From contig NZ_LMLB01000017.1 of assembly GCF_001421785.1 (NCBI RefSeq), positions 85,451 to 149,450 on the forward strand: a stretch of DNA of 64,000 bases, given 5' to 3'. The DNA comes from Sphingomonas sp. Leaf33 (GTDB lineage: Bacteria; Pseudomonadota; Alphaproteobacteria; Sphingomonadales; Sphingomonadaceae). Both the position numbers and the translations under genes were made by a program. Positions 9,716 to 19,301 of this stretch are shown here, in pieces. The notes under the pieces were generated by a model. That model did not search any database. It was not told the origin of the DNA and was given only the letters and a program-made list of their open reading frames with translations. Numbering within the stretch: position 1 is the stretch's first letter; the number at the start of each line of letters is the position of its first letter.

Positions 9716-9791
9716 CGTTGAGGCCTCTCCATGCTGGCTGCTAGCAGGAGGGGTCGACCGTTAATCGACGCTGCTCGGGATCGATAAAGGA

Positions 9792-11474
9792 TCACAACGT
9801 CACCGAGAGCGACAGCGCGAGCCGATCGACACCATTCAACCGGTCAAGCCGGGAGAAGCCATGGCCGTATTCCGCACTTGCGTTGATCCGACCGCTGGCG
9901 AAGCTCGCTCGTGCACCTACGCCGGGATTGAACAGCGTATACGATCCAGCTTCGACTGCCGTCGGACGACTGAACCAGCCTTGGCCGACTGCGCCGAAGA
10001 CGTAGGGGGAAACCCGCAGCCAGCCGGTGGGGCGGGGTGCGCGGGTGACCTCGGCGCGCAGCGTAGCGCTGCCGTCGACCGCAGTGACGCCGCCGATGTA
10101 GGACGACAGTGCGTCTGACCCTTCCAGCTGTGCCTGCTCGGATCGGAACAGCGCCTGCCCGAACGGGAGCTGCGCACGCGCGGTCGCCGACAGGGCTAGG
10201 CGTGGCGACATCGGGCGAAGCAGTCGTGCCGTCACCGCAAGCTTCGTAAAGCCACCGACCGCGCCCTGGCGCGAAACCGGGGCAGCGTCATCGGCGCGGC
10301 GACCCAGCCCCTCGCTAAGCTGCGCCACCAGCGATGCCGCGCCGCCGTTGCCGATCGCGGAGTTCCACGCAACTTGCGCACGCGCGACGGAGAAATCGTC
10401 GATGCTGATCGCGGTGGCGAAGTCGATCGCCGTATTGGCTTCGCGTATCCGCTCGACCGTCAGTCCTGCGGTCAGCGCGCCCCGACGCGATCGCGACAGG
10501 ACGTACCCGCCGCGCAGGGTCAGCCGGCGCAGCGTGCCCCGGATGCGCGGCACGCCCGGCACCGGTTCGGGCTGGGTGCGCGAGAAGGTCGCTTCCGGGT
10601 TGAGGGTCAGTCGCGCATCGCCGATCCCGATGATGCCGCCGCCGCTGAGCACGCGGACCGGCGCGTCGGCGCGAAACGCGCGCGGCAGGTCGTAGCCGGT
10701 GACCGCGAAGCCGTAGATCTGCTCGCCCAAGCCCAGCAGCGAATTGAGCGAGATTTGCCCGGTCAGTGCCACCCGCCCGAGCGACGGGTTCAGACTGTTG
10801 TCGGCGCTAAGGCTGCCGGTCACGGGCCGGTAGCGGCCGGTCAGGATCAGCTGCGTGCCGCCCTCGGTCTCGCCGCGTGCAAGCGTCGAAGCGATCGTCA
10901 GGCCGGGGACGTCGCCCGCGATCAGCAGCGGCCGTTCGATCGCAGCGAGCGTCAGCCCGCGCTGTCCGGCAAGCATGCCCGCGCGGCGCAGAACCGGCGC
11001 GCGGAGCCGCGTCGGCAATCTGTCGACGTCAATCCGTTCGATAAAGCCGTTGACGATGCGGATGACAACCGTCCCGCCCGCTGCGATCTCCTGCGGCGGC
11101 ACGGTGGCACGGACGAAGATGTAGCCGCGGCGGATGTGCGCAGCCTCGATCGCGCCGGCGGCGGCGTAGATCTCGGCGAGTGTCACCGTACGCCCGGCCA
11201 GACGGTCGGCGATCGCGTGCGCCGCCGCCGCGACTGCGGGCAGTGCACCATCAACGCGAACCGCCGCGATGCGCACCGACAGCCCCTCGCTACCCGGCGG
11301 CGGCGTCAGGCCACCGGGCGCGGGCAACTCTGGTGGAGCGTCGCCCCCGGTCACTGGCGGACGCAGGTTCGGCGGCGTGATCGAACTCGGCGCGGTCGCC
11401 TGCCCATGGGCGACCATGGGCAGCGTGACCGACACCGCGGCGGCTATTAGATGCCGCCGCAGCAGACGTTCCAT
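9792..11474 (-). CDS. TpsB outer-membrane transporter (ShlB/FhaC/HecB family)
   Basis: This is the 560-aa outer-membrane partner of a two-partner secretion system. It has a signal peptide (about residues 1-25), a Pro-rich linker (about 27-60), POTRA-like domains (about 65-215, with the typical RGYIFVRATVP strand-turn) and a C-terminal beta-barrel made of alternating strands ending in LALSLSVTL. It is expected to export the TpsA protein encoded just upstream. Its ATG overlaps the TpsA stop codon by one base (TGATG), so the two are translationally coupled. Length is normal for the family. Confidence 0.9.
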   Translation of the reverse strand: MERLLRRHLIAAAVSVTLPMVAHGQATAPSSITPPNLRPPVTGGDAPPELPAPGGLTPPPGSEGLSVRIAAVRVDGALPAVAAAAHAIADRLAGRTVTLAEIYAAAGAIEAAHIRRGYIFVRATVPPQEIAAGGTVVIRIVNGFIERIDVDRLPTRLRAPVLRRAGMLAGQRGLTLAAIERPLLIAGDVPGLTIASTLARGETEGGTQLILTGRYRPVTGSLSADNSLNPSLGRVALTGQISLNSLLGLGEQIYGFAVTGYDLPRAFRADAPVRVLSGGGIIGIGDARLTLNPEATFSRTQPEPVPGVPRIRGTLRRLTLRGGYVLSRSRRGALTAGLTVERIREANTAIDFATAISIDDFSVARAQVAWNSAIGNGGAASLVAQLSEGLGRRADDAAPVSRQGAVGGFTKLAVTARLLRPMSPRLALSATARAQLPFGQALFRSEQAQLEGSDALSSYIGGVTAVDGSATLRAEVTRAPRPTGWLRVSPYVFGAVGQGWFSRPTAVEAGSYTLFNPGVGARASFASGRINASAEYGHGFSRLDRLNGVDRLALSLSVTL

Positions 11475-14400
11475 CAGTTTGAAGTCTCGTCGAGACCATT
11501 GTAGCGACCACCGGCGCGGATAGTGCCGTAGCCGCGACCCCCGGCGGTGCCGTTGACCGATCCGGTCGACGACCCGCCGGTGACGGTTGCACCCTCGACG
11601 ATGCCGACCAGGCCGCCGCTCTTGCCGGCCCGCCCGGTCACCGCGCCGCTCGCGCTGCTGTTGGCGACCGTCGAGTTGTAGAGCAGCCCGACCAGACCGC
11701 CGGCAGCACCCGTCGCGCTGACCGCGCCACTTGCGCTCGACGACGCGATCGACGTGCCGGACGCAAAGCCGACCAAGCCGCCGACGTACGCCGAACCCGT
11801 CGATCCGTTCACTCTCACCTGCGATGTTACCCCGCTAATGCTGCCGCCTTGCTGCAGGCCCACGAGGCCGCCGACGCTGACATAGCCGTTGACGGTTCCG
11901 GTGACCGTCAGGTTGCTGATGGTGCCCGCGGCACCACCGAACAGCCCGACGTTCTGCGTACCCGCGCGGTTCACGCTCAGGTTGGACAGCGTGTAGCCCG
12001 CGCCGTTCAGCGATCCGGTAAAGCCGGTCGCGGTACCCGCCCGTCCGACATCGGCATAGCCGACCGAAGTATAGCCGGTCCCGTTCCACAGGCCGCCGGT
12101 GCCGTTGCTGCCCAGCGGTACGAAGCCGGTCGACGCCCACATCCCCGCCGACGTCGCCGCGGTGCCGAGGTTCGCACCGGTTTCGGCAAGATCGATGCTG
12201 CGATCGAGCGTGAATGCACCGCCCTGCGTCGCGGCCGTTGCGTTGATCAGCTGCAACGCATGGCTGTTGGCGATCATGCCACCACTGGTCGGCACTTCCC
12301 ACGCGCCGAACGGCCGCGTCTGGCCATCGAAGAACACCCAGTTGGCGGCAGTGAAGTTCGCGTAGGCCGATTTCCCGAAGGCGTAGTTGGCGGCGCCGGC
12401 CTGGGTCGGATCGCTGGTCACCGCCGTTGCCAGGGACGTGCCGTTGTTCGTTCCGATACCGACAGCCTGGCCGGTCGAGAAGCTGTCCCAATAGTTGTTG
12501 CCATTGACGGTGGCATTGTTGGACAGCGTACCGATCAGGCCGCCGCTGTTCGCGCCACTCACCGCGCCGCTGGCATAGGTGTCGGTCAGCATCGGATTGC
12601 CAAATCCGATCAGTCCGCCCACGGCGGTAGCGAACTGCCCCCCGCTCACCGCGCCGGTGGCGTAGCTGCGGGTAATGTTCTGGGCGAGTGCTCGTCCGCT
12701 AAGCCCGCCGACGGAAACGAAGCCGCCCGATTGCGTACCAGTGTAGCTGACCGAGCCGCTCGCCCAATTTTGATTGAGCGCCGAGGTACCGGACTGCCCG
12801 ACCAGCCCGCCCACGGCGACGATCTGGCTGCCTGCCGGCGTCTGGCCGACCGTGACCGGCCCGGTCGCGAAGCTATTCGAAATGGCGGCACTAGTCAGGC
12901 CAACGAGGCCGCCAACATTCATGGGCGAGCTGGCGGTGTTGCCGGCGACGGTGACACTACCCGTTGCATAGCTGCCGGTGACCGCGCCCCGCGTAGTGGC
13001 AACGGCACCGACCAGACCGCCGGCGCCGACCTCCGACGGACCGGCCTCGACCGAAACATTTCCGGTTGCATAGCTGGATGAAATCGCGCCGGTCAAAAGA
13101 GCGTTGGAGCCGGTGCTCTGTCCGACCAGACCACCGGCGTACCGGATGCCAGTCCTGCCGGCGGCGACGTTGCCTGTCGCGAAACTGTTGTTCACCGTGT
13201 AGCCGTTGAGCAGCCCGATCAAGCCACCCGTGCTGACCGTGGCTGACCCGGCGCCGGTCACGGCACCCGATGCCGACGACCCGCTGATCGCAGCCGAACC
13301 GCTCGTGCGAACGGCTTGGCCGACGAGGCCGCCGACATTTGTCTGACCCGAAACGGCGCCCGATGCGGATGATGTCGTGATCGCACCGGCGCCGTCGGAC
13401 CAGGCGATCAGTCCGCCGGCATTGTTGCCTGACCCCGTAACCGAACCGCTGGCGCGCGCGTTCGTCACCACTGCGTTATTCTTGATATAGCCAACCAATC
13501 CGCCGGTGTGGTTCACGCCGCTGACATTGCCCGTCGCATAGACGCTGCCCAGCGCCGTTCCCACGATGCTGCCGCCATCCTGATAGCCGACGAGGCCGCC
13601 GGTCGATGAGCCGGTCGAGGTAACGGTGCCGGTGGCGTAGGCGTCGGTGACGGATGCGGTGTTGTACCCGACCAGCCCGCCGACACTGCCGGCGGCCCCC
13701 GTATGGTTGACGGTGCCGGTCGTAAAGGCATTGGCGATCGATCCGGACGCGGCTCCGAACAGACCGCCCATATCGCCGCCCAGCGACGTGGCGTTACCGG
13801 TCGTCGATACGCGGTTCGCGGTCCCGCTGAACACACCGGCCAGGCCACCGGTCTGGCTTTGCGTGCTGGTGTTGACCACGTTCATGCTCGAACGCGAATC
13901 GGTCAGCGTGCCGCTGAACGAACCCGCCAAGCCCCCGACCGACTGGCCATTGCCCGAAATCGTCCCGGCGACGCTGGCGTTCGTGACGGTGCTGTTGCCG
14001 GTGATGCCGATCAGGCCGCCACTGCTTCCGGCGGCGCTGATGTTGACGCCGGTCAGCGCAATGTTCCGGATTGTCGCCTGACCGGCGCCGATCAGCCCTT
14101 GCGAACCGCTAGTCGGGCGCGCGATCGTCAGGCCCGAAACCGTTCGGTTCTGGCCGTCGAGCGTCCCGGTGAACCCGTTGCCGATGGTGATGCCGGCACC
14201 GTCGGTACCGATCGCTAGCCAGCCGAGCCCCGCGTTCCAGTTCGCCGAGCCGCTGGCATCGATGTTATTCGCCAGTGCGAAGCTGTTTGCCAGGAGGCCC
14301 GACGACGCGATCCCCTGGAGGCCATAAGCATCGGCGATCAGATACGGCGTGGCGGTGGTGCCATCGCCGCCGAGCGCGCGCAGGAAGCTGGCGCTGCCCG

Positions 14401-15736
14401 GCGAGACGCGGAAGTCGCGCGCTGCAAAGCCGGCGAGCGTCGCCGCGTTCTGTCGCCAGTTGCCCGAGGTCAGCGCAAACGTGCCGACATTGATCGCACC
14501 GGCCGCGGTGATCGGGCTGCCGGTCGCCGCGGACAGCGCCAGCGTGCCATTGGTGCCGGTCACCGTGCCGTTCAGCGCGATGGTATCCGCCGATTGAAGC
14601 CGCAGCGTGTTCGCGCTGGTCCACGATGTTGCCGCGCCAATCGTGATGCCGCCCGTCGTGGTGATCGCGGTCACGTTGCTGGCCGACAGAAGATTGCCCA
14701 ACCTGGTCGGAGTATAGGCGCCTGCCTGTTGAAGCGTCAGCGTACCGGTCGAACCGCTCCGCGCGGTCGTGTCGACGGTAAGCTGCGAGGCATCGATGGT
14801 TCCACCCGAAAGCGTTATCGTGCCGCCGTTGAAACCGGCCGTAGTTGCGCCTGCATAGAGATAGCCCAGCCCGCTGATCCCACCGCCCCCGGTCGTCGAT
14901 ATCCGGATCGTGCCGCCGTCAGACGTCGCGCTGTCGGCATTAAGGAATCCGCCCACGTTGATCACGTTGCGAGTTGCATTCTGTGCGGTCGCTGCCGACA
15001 CTTCGATCCGGTTCCCATTAATTCCGCCCGAGGCCTCGATCAGGGGCGCCCCGTTGGCGGTCAGTGCTGCGGTCGGCACGCTGACGCTCAGAAAATTGCC
15101 GCCGTTGATGTCGAGTGTGATCGCCTCACCGGAACCGAGCGCGACCCGCCCCCCATTCACGCGAAGCGTGCCGAAACCGTTCGACACCGTGCCGCCGAGC
15201 AGCGCTGCGAAGCCGGACGCGGTTATCGTGCCCTGGTTGTTCACCTGGGCCGACGCGCCGGTACCGGTGAAATTGTTGACGCCGGCATTAAAATCGCCGT
15301 CCGTGATGTTGAGCGTCGAGGCGACGAAACCGCCGCCGGTGTTGACGGTACCAGTCGAGGTGATCGCAATGCCGTTCGGGTTGACGAGGTAGACCGTGCC
15401 GTTCGCCCGGATGCTACCCGCGATCGTCGACGACGTGCTGCCGGTCACGCGATTCAGCGTTGCCGCCGATGCATTGGGCTGCCTGAAAACCACCGAGTAG
15501 CCCTGCGCGACGTCAAAGCTCTGCCAGTTGATTACGCTGCGATCGCTAGTCTGCGTGACCGTGAGCGTCGAGAGGTCAAAGCTCTTTTCAATCGTCACGT
15601 CTGCGGGCGTGACAGGCGTCCCGCCGACGGGCAGATTCTGCGCCTGCGCGACACCCGCTCCGAGCAGCATCACAGCGCCCAGCGCGCTGCTCGACATGAC
15701 ACGCGCCAACCGCACGCGACGTTCAACCTTGATCAT
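11474..15736 (-). CDS. TpsA exoprotein: filamentous-haemagglutinin N-terminal domain plus GLUG repeats
   Basis: This is a 1420-aa secreted protein. After the signal peptide (MSSSALGAVMLLGAGVAQAQ), residues of about 40-290 form the haemagglutination-activity (TPS) domain, with the hallmark VYLVNPNGIAI. This domain is recognised by TpsB. From about residue 520 onward the protein is built of many GLUG-type repeats (the core GGLVG recurs dozens of times, with ASGAVSG and YATG spacers), which predicts a long beta-helix. It is probably a surface adhesin or biofilm-matrix protein; the exact role is inferred. No CDI-type C-terminal toxin domain is seen. It is the first gene of the operon with the TpsB gene and the B2-like gene. 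Confidence 0.9.
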   Translation of the reverse strand: MIKVERRVRLARVMSSSALGAVMLLGAGVAQAQNLPVGGTPVTPADVTIEKSFDLSTLTVTQTSDRSVINWQSFDVAQGYSVVFRQPNASAATLNRVTGSTSSTIAGSIRANGTVYLVNPNGIAITSTGTVNTGGGFVASTLNITDGDFNAGVNNFTGTGASAQVNNQGTITASGFAALLGGTVSNGFGTLRVNGGRVALGSGEAITLDINGGNFLSVSVPTAALTANGAPLIEASGGINGNRIEVSAATAQNATRNVINVGGFLNADSATSDGGTIRISTTGGGGISGLGYLYAGATTAGFNGGTITLSGGTIDASQLTVDTTARSGSTGTLTLQQAGAYTPTRLGNLLSASNVTAITTTGGITIGAATSWTSANTLRLQSADTIALNGTVTGTNGTLALSAATGSPITAAGAINVGTFALTSGNWRQNAATLAGFAARDFRVSPGSASFLRALGGDGTTATPYLIADAYGLQGIASSGLLANSFALANNIDASGSANWNAGLGWLAIGTDGAGITIGNGFTGTLDGQNRTVSGLTIARPTSGSQGLIGAGQATIRNIALTGVNISAAGSSGGLIGITGNSTVTNASVAGTISGNGQSVGGLAGSFSGTLTDSRSSMNVVNTSTQSQTGGLAGVFSGTANRVSTTGNATSLGGDMGGLFGAASGSIANAFTTGTVNHTGAAGSVGGLVGYNTASVTDAYATGTVTSTGSSTGGLVGYQDGGSIVGTALGSVYATGNVSGVNHTGGLVGYIKNNAVVTNARASGSVTGSGNNAGGLIAWSDGAGAITTSSASGAVSGQTNVGGLVGQAVRTSGSAAISGSSASGAVTGAGSATVSTGGLIGLLNGYTVNNSFATGNVAAGRTGIRYAGGLVGQSTGSNALLTGAISSSYATGNVSVEAGPSEVGAGGLVGAVATTRGAVTGSYATGSVTVAGNTASSPMNVGGLVGLTSAAISNSFATGPVTVGQTPAGSQIVAVGGLVGQSGTSALNQNWASGSVSYTGTQSGGFVSVGGLSGRALAQNITRSYATGAVSGGQFATAVGGLIGFGNPMLTDTYASGAVSGANSGGLIGTLSNNATVNGNNYWDSFSTGQAVGIGTNNGTSLATAVTSDPTQAGAANYAFGKSAYANFTAANWVFFDGQTRPFGAWEVPTSGGMIANSHALQLINATAATQGGAFTLDRSIDLAETGANLGTAATSAGMWASTGFVPLGSNGTGGLWNGTGYTSVGYADVGRAGTATGFTGSLNGAGYTLSNLSVNRAGTQNVGLFGGAAGTISNLTVTGTVNGYVSVGGLVGLQQGGSISGVTSQVRVNGSTGSAYVGGLVGFASGTSIASSSASGAVSATGAAGGLVGLLYNSTVANSSASGAVTGRAGKSGGLVGIVEGATVTGGSSTGSVNGTAGGRGYGTIRAGGRYNGLDETSN

Positions 15737-15906
15737 TTTGAGCTTTCCCCGTCTCGAACCCCGCCGAAAGCCCGATCGCGGCGCATGATCGCGCCGTTCC
15801 AGCCGCCGACACCGGAAATCTGGCGGATCGCCTGACAGACGAAACGCGGCCCCCGGTTGCTAAGGCAAATGTAATATGGATTAGGCTCGGGCGTGTTGAT
15901 GGCGTC

Positions 15907-15926
15907 GCGTCCCACAAGTGAGACGC
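15907..15926. promoter_or_regulatory. Candidate operator between tpsA and the AraC regulator gene
   Basis: This is a 20-bp imperfect palindrome, GCGTCCCAC-AA-GTGAGACGC, with one mismatch in the 9-bp arms. It sits in the roughly 290-bp gap between the divergent TpsA and AraC-type genes and is the only strong dyad there. It could be a regulator binding site for the TPS operon. Confidence 0.4.
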
Positions 15927-16030
15927 AACGAAATAAGGTTGCGGGCATTGTTGCCGCCGCGGCTGATCGGCGCTTCGCGCGGCGGTCGGGCGGGCCGCAC
16001 ACGAGACTGGAAGGTACACGGCTCTTGAAG

Positions 16031-17020
16031 ATGGATGTCAGTGACCGGCTGGATTTCGACAGCGATGCCTTCCCCGAAGACCTCCGGTTTGAGCGTTACC
16101 GTACGCTATACGGCATCATGACGGAGGTGCTGCTGACCGGGCCTGCGATGCGCGCGCGCGTCCGCGCGTGGCGGCTCGACCGGATATTGATCTACGATCG
16201 CAGGCTGCACGACGTCGGGCATAGCCGCGTGCCCGAGAGACTGGCCGCAGACAATTTCGATCACTTCACCGTCACACTGTTGATCAGCGGCGGCATCACC
16301 TTCCGATGTGACGGCACGACCCGTCGCCTTCAGCCCGGCGAGGCGATCATCCTGAGCACCGCGATTCCTTACGAAAACCGGATGGACAACGCGCATGTCG
16401 TGACCATCTCGATCGCTCGCGATCGGCTGACGAGTCTGATCGAGGATGTCGATGCGCTTCAGGGCGTGGTACTGCCGGCTGCGCGGGTGCGACTCCTTCA
16501 GGACACTGTCCTGGTTCTGTTGCAGAACCTGCCCGACATGGCACGTACCGTGGCGAAGTCCGCCGCCGACATGCTCATCGCGCTCCTGGCCGTGGTGATT
16601 GACAACAGCGGGATCGACCGCGGGGCGGCGCAATCGGCGGAAGCCGAACGGCTCGCCCAGCTGCGCCGGATCGTCGAGACGCATTTGGGCGATGCCGAGT
16701 TCGACGTTGCCGCTCTGATCCGGCTCTCGGGGCTGTCGCGATCGACGCTCTACCGCACGCTTGCCGCACAAGGTGGCGTTCAGGCGTTCATCCGGAGCCA
16801 TCGCCTCGAGCATTTGCGACGACGTCTTGCCGATCCGGCCGAGACGCGAAGCTTCTCCGCGCTCGCGTCGGCAGCCGGTTTCGACGACACCAACGACGCC
16901 AACCGCGCGTTCTTCGATCGTTATGGCGCGCGTCCCGGAATGTATCGCCAGGTCATCGCGGCGGGCAGTGGCGTCGACAGTCTTCCTACGCTGCGCCTCT
17001 GGCTGAGCGAACTACGCTAG
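16031..17020 (+). CDS. AraC family transcriptional regulator
   Basis: This is a regulator of about 329 aa. The N-terminal half resembles the AraC-binding-like sensing domain (FDHFTVTLLISGGITFRCDG, then RRLQPGEAIILS). The C-terminal hundred residues are an AraC-type double helix-turn-helix (LIRLSGLSRSTLYRTLAAQGG; ALASAAGFDDTNDANRAFFDRYGARPGMYR). The start is uncertain. The frame is open from 15893, a TTG at 16025 has GGAAGG 10 nt upstream, and the ATG at 16031 is used here. It is divergent from the TPS operon and may control it. Confidence 0.85.
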   Translation: MDVSDRLDFDSDAFPEDLRFERYRTLYGIMTEVLLTGPAMRARVRAWRLDRILIYDRRLHDVGHSRVPERLAADNFDHFTVTLLISGGITFRCDGTTRRLQPGEAIILSTAIPYENRMDNAHVVTISIARDRLTSLIEDVDALQGVVLPAARVRLLQDTVLVLLQNLPDMARTVAKSAADMLIALLAVVIDNSGIDRGAAQSAEAERLAQLRRIVETHLGDAEFDVAALIRLSGLSRSTLYRTLAAQGGVQAFIRSHRLEHLRRRLADPAETRSFSALASAAGFDDTNDANRAFFDRYGARPGMYRQVIAAGSGVDSLPTLRLWLSELR

Positions 17021-17054
17021 GGCGCTTAGGCGCCTATACGATCTACGACGCCGC

Positions 17055-18317
17055 CTACAGGGTGGCGCGCGGCTCGGCTCGACGACGATAGAGCATCAGC
17101 ATCGCGGCCCAGGTGAGGATCGACCAGATCGCGCATGTCGTCGCGGTGGCTGCCAACGCTGCGCCAAGGTTGTGCAGATGGCCGGCGATAGCGCCGGTCA
17201 GGATGGGGCCCAGTCCGACGCCGACGAACGTCACCGTGCCCATCAAGGTCCCGTTACCTGACATCGCACCGTCCGCGGACAGGAGCTGCTGCCATCCGAA
17301 GATCGCGCCGAACAGCGCGATGGCCAACAGATAATAAGCCACGACGAAGGCTGCGACCGTACCGGCAATACCGTCTGCCGCGACCCCGACACCGATGAAG
17401 CCGGAGGCCAGGATGACAGCTGCGACCACGACGAGCGGTGCGATGTGAAAGCCCGTGCCCAGGCGTCGCATGAGCGTGCCACCTGTCAACTGACCGCCGG
17501 CACCGGCGACGATCGCCTGCACTCCCGCAACGGTGGCTGCGGTCGGAATGGTCAGCCCGCGTTCGTGCAGTAACGTCGGCAACCAGCCGACGAAGCCTTG
17601 AATGAGGACGAACGGCGCCGTAGCCAGCAGCAGGTAGGCGAACTTGACTCCGGTGGGCGGGATGATCGACGTTCCCGCCTCAACCGTCGGCGCTGCAACC
17701 GAACGCTCCCGCGCATGCCAAAGCACCGCAAGGAGGATGAGGTTTGGAACTGTCGTGACGGCGAATACCCAGCGCCACGGCGCCCCAGCCGCCACGAACC
17801 ATTGCAACGCCGCGACGGCTGCCGCTACCAGAAGCAACCCGGCGCCCCGCCCCAATGACGCAGCTGCAAGAAAACGTGCCATCTGACGCGTGCGCAGTGG
17901 CAGAACGACGCTTGCATCCGCCAGCAACGTCAACGCCGCAGGAATAAACAGCGCCTGGCCGAACCCGAGAACGGCTCGGACCAGGATCAATTCGGTAAGC
18001 GATCGGACGAAACCCGTGGCGAGGCTCGCCGCAGCGCCAAGCCCGACACCGACCAGAATGCGCCACGTCGCGTTGTTCGAAAACCGCGGAGGCAAGACGG
18101 CTAGCGCGACGAGGCCGATAACATATCCAAGCGTGAATATCGTACCCAGCATCGCCCCGGCGACCGCATCCGACATGGGGATATCGTGTCGAATGAGAGG
18201 CAGCAGTCCGGCGATCTTCGACCGGTCCGCGAACGCCAACATATGCCCGATCGCGAGCCAGAAACCCATCGATGCGGCAGACGGCTTGGTCATCGAATCT
18301 GAGATGCGTTTAGACAT
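17055..18317 (-). CDS. MFS transporter
   Basis: This is a 420-aa major facilitator superfamily permease with about 12 hydrophobic segments, acting in the inner membrane. The region between helices 2 and 3 and the RAVLGFGQALFIPAALTLLAD stretch fit the MFS fold, in the style of the anion:cation symporter group. The substrate is unknown. The start MSKRISDSMTKPS leaves a short cytosolic N-terminus; an ATG nine codons later is an alternative. It is convergent with the AraC regulator gene (34-nt gap). Confidence 0.88.
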   Translation of the reverse strand: MSKRISDSMTKPSAASMGFWLAIGHMLAFADRSKIAGLLPLIRHDIPMSDAVAGAMLGTIFTLGYVIGLVALAVLPPRFSNNATWRILVGVGLGAAASLATGFVRSLTELILVRAVLGFGQALFIPAALTLLADASVVLPLRTRQMARFLAAASLGRGAGLLLVAAAVAALQWFVAAGAPWRWVFAVTTVPNLILLAVLWHARERSVAAPTVEAGTSIIPPTGVKFAYLLLATAPFVLIQGFVGWLPTLLHERGLTIPTAATVAGVQAIVAGAGGQLTGGTLMRRLGTGFHIAPLVVVAAVILASGFIGVGVAADGIAGTVAAFVVAYYLLAIALFGAIFGWQQLLSADGAMSGNGTLMGTVTFVGVGLGPILTGAIAGHLHNLGAALAATATTCAIWSILTWAAMLMLYRRRAEPRATL

Positions 18318-18782
18318 TCCCGTGCCCAGTAGCGTTGACGTCGTTACCGCTGAAGGTGAAATCGACTTATCTCGCGAGTTTTAATCACAACGCCGTCGAC
18401 GATCGCGTCACGTTCGAACGTCGCTCCACCGCTGTGTTCACTTTTTCCCGAGCCGGTATCTACAGGAGAGCGGCCGTGGCGCAGATTTGGGCACGATTGA
18501 AAAGGACTGTAGCTCTGATCGGGAAGTGATCTCAAACGGTCGGGCGCGTGCCGAGCTGCTCAAAGCGTTGCGCCTACTTATCGATCTGAAGCCGAGGCAG
18601 GGGGCGTGCTGGAGCGGTTCGTGGACCGGGCCGCTGGTGACGGCAGGGCAAGTAAGGGGGAGGCGCGGAATAAGATAGCCTTCCGCTTGCAGGGGCGCCT
18701 GAACAAATGGCCGAAGTTGGGAAGAAGGAAGAATGGTCTGAATGTCTGCCGATGGGTCATCGCGACAGCGTCATAACTTTTA
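18318..18782. other. Gene-poor stretch at the left edge of an island
   Basis: This is about 465 bp without a supported gene. Part of it (18540-18770) translates into basic, phage-like sequence in two frames (for example VLERFVDRAAGDGRASKGEAR in one of them), as a decayed gene would, but I could not identify a family. Base composition is more AT-rich than in the flanking core genes. Confidence 0.4.
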
Positions 18783-19301
18783 TCAGTTATCGTCCTCTTC
18801 TGGTAAAATGTTCGGACCAAAGATACGTATGCGTTCGGCGCGGGCTTCCTGACGCTCTCGCCTGCGATCCGCTTCAAATTCGGCAAACTCGTCGAGCTTG
18901 CCCGTTGCCTTGCACGAGAGCCGTTCGAGTTCTGTTAGCTCGTCATCTGAAAGATTCTCGAGACTCCAGACCAGCTCAGCCTCTTCCGGCTCTGGCGTCC
19001 CGAATCGCTCCATCAGTTTGAGCCCTTGCTCCGCTGCTCGCTTACCACCGCTCACCGCGTCCCGTAGCGTCCGCATCAGGATCGCTTCCCCGACTGACAC
19101 GGTACGGGTGTGTCCATCCATCCGCACTTGCACGGTTCTAGCTAGGTTTTCTCGGACCAAGGCTGCAAAACCCTTTGCCCCCTTGGGCCTACCGCGGGGA
19201 TTTCCCGAACGTCCTTTCTTAAATTGATGCTCCTTCGGCGGGCGCTTGTACCCGATCTGATAAATAGCATCGTCATCGTCGCCTGCGGTTTCATCGTTCA
19301 C
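18783..19301 (-). CDS. DUF5681 domain protein
   Basis: This is a 172-aa protein whose N-terminus carries the DUF5681 signature IGYKRPPKEHQFKKGRSG followed by NPRGRPKGAKG, a short basic segment common in phage and island proteins. The rest is helical, charged and rich in Glu and Arg. Its start overlaps the 3' end of the methyltransferase gene by 4 bp (ATGA), so the two are translationally coupled. The function is unknown. The basic GRSGNPRGRPKG part could bind nucleic acid. Confidence 0.85.
   Translation of the reverse strand: MNDETAGDDDDAIYQIGYKRPPKEHQFKKGRSGNPRGRPKGAKGFAALVRENLARTVQVRMDGHTRTVSVGEAILMRTLRDAVSGGKRAAEQGLKLMERFGTPEPEEAELVWSLENLSDDELTELERLSCKATGKLDEFAEFEADRRRERQEARAERIRIFGPNILPEEDDN

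Noticed and set aside
11500..14100. Repeated GGxxTGxTCGG-like blocks
   Set aside because: They encode GLUG repeats of the exoprotein in one frame and are not DNA-level arrays.
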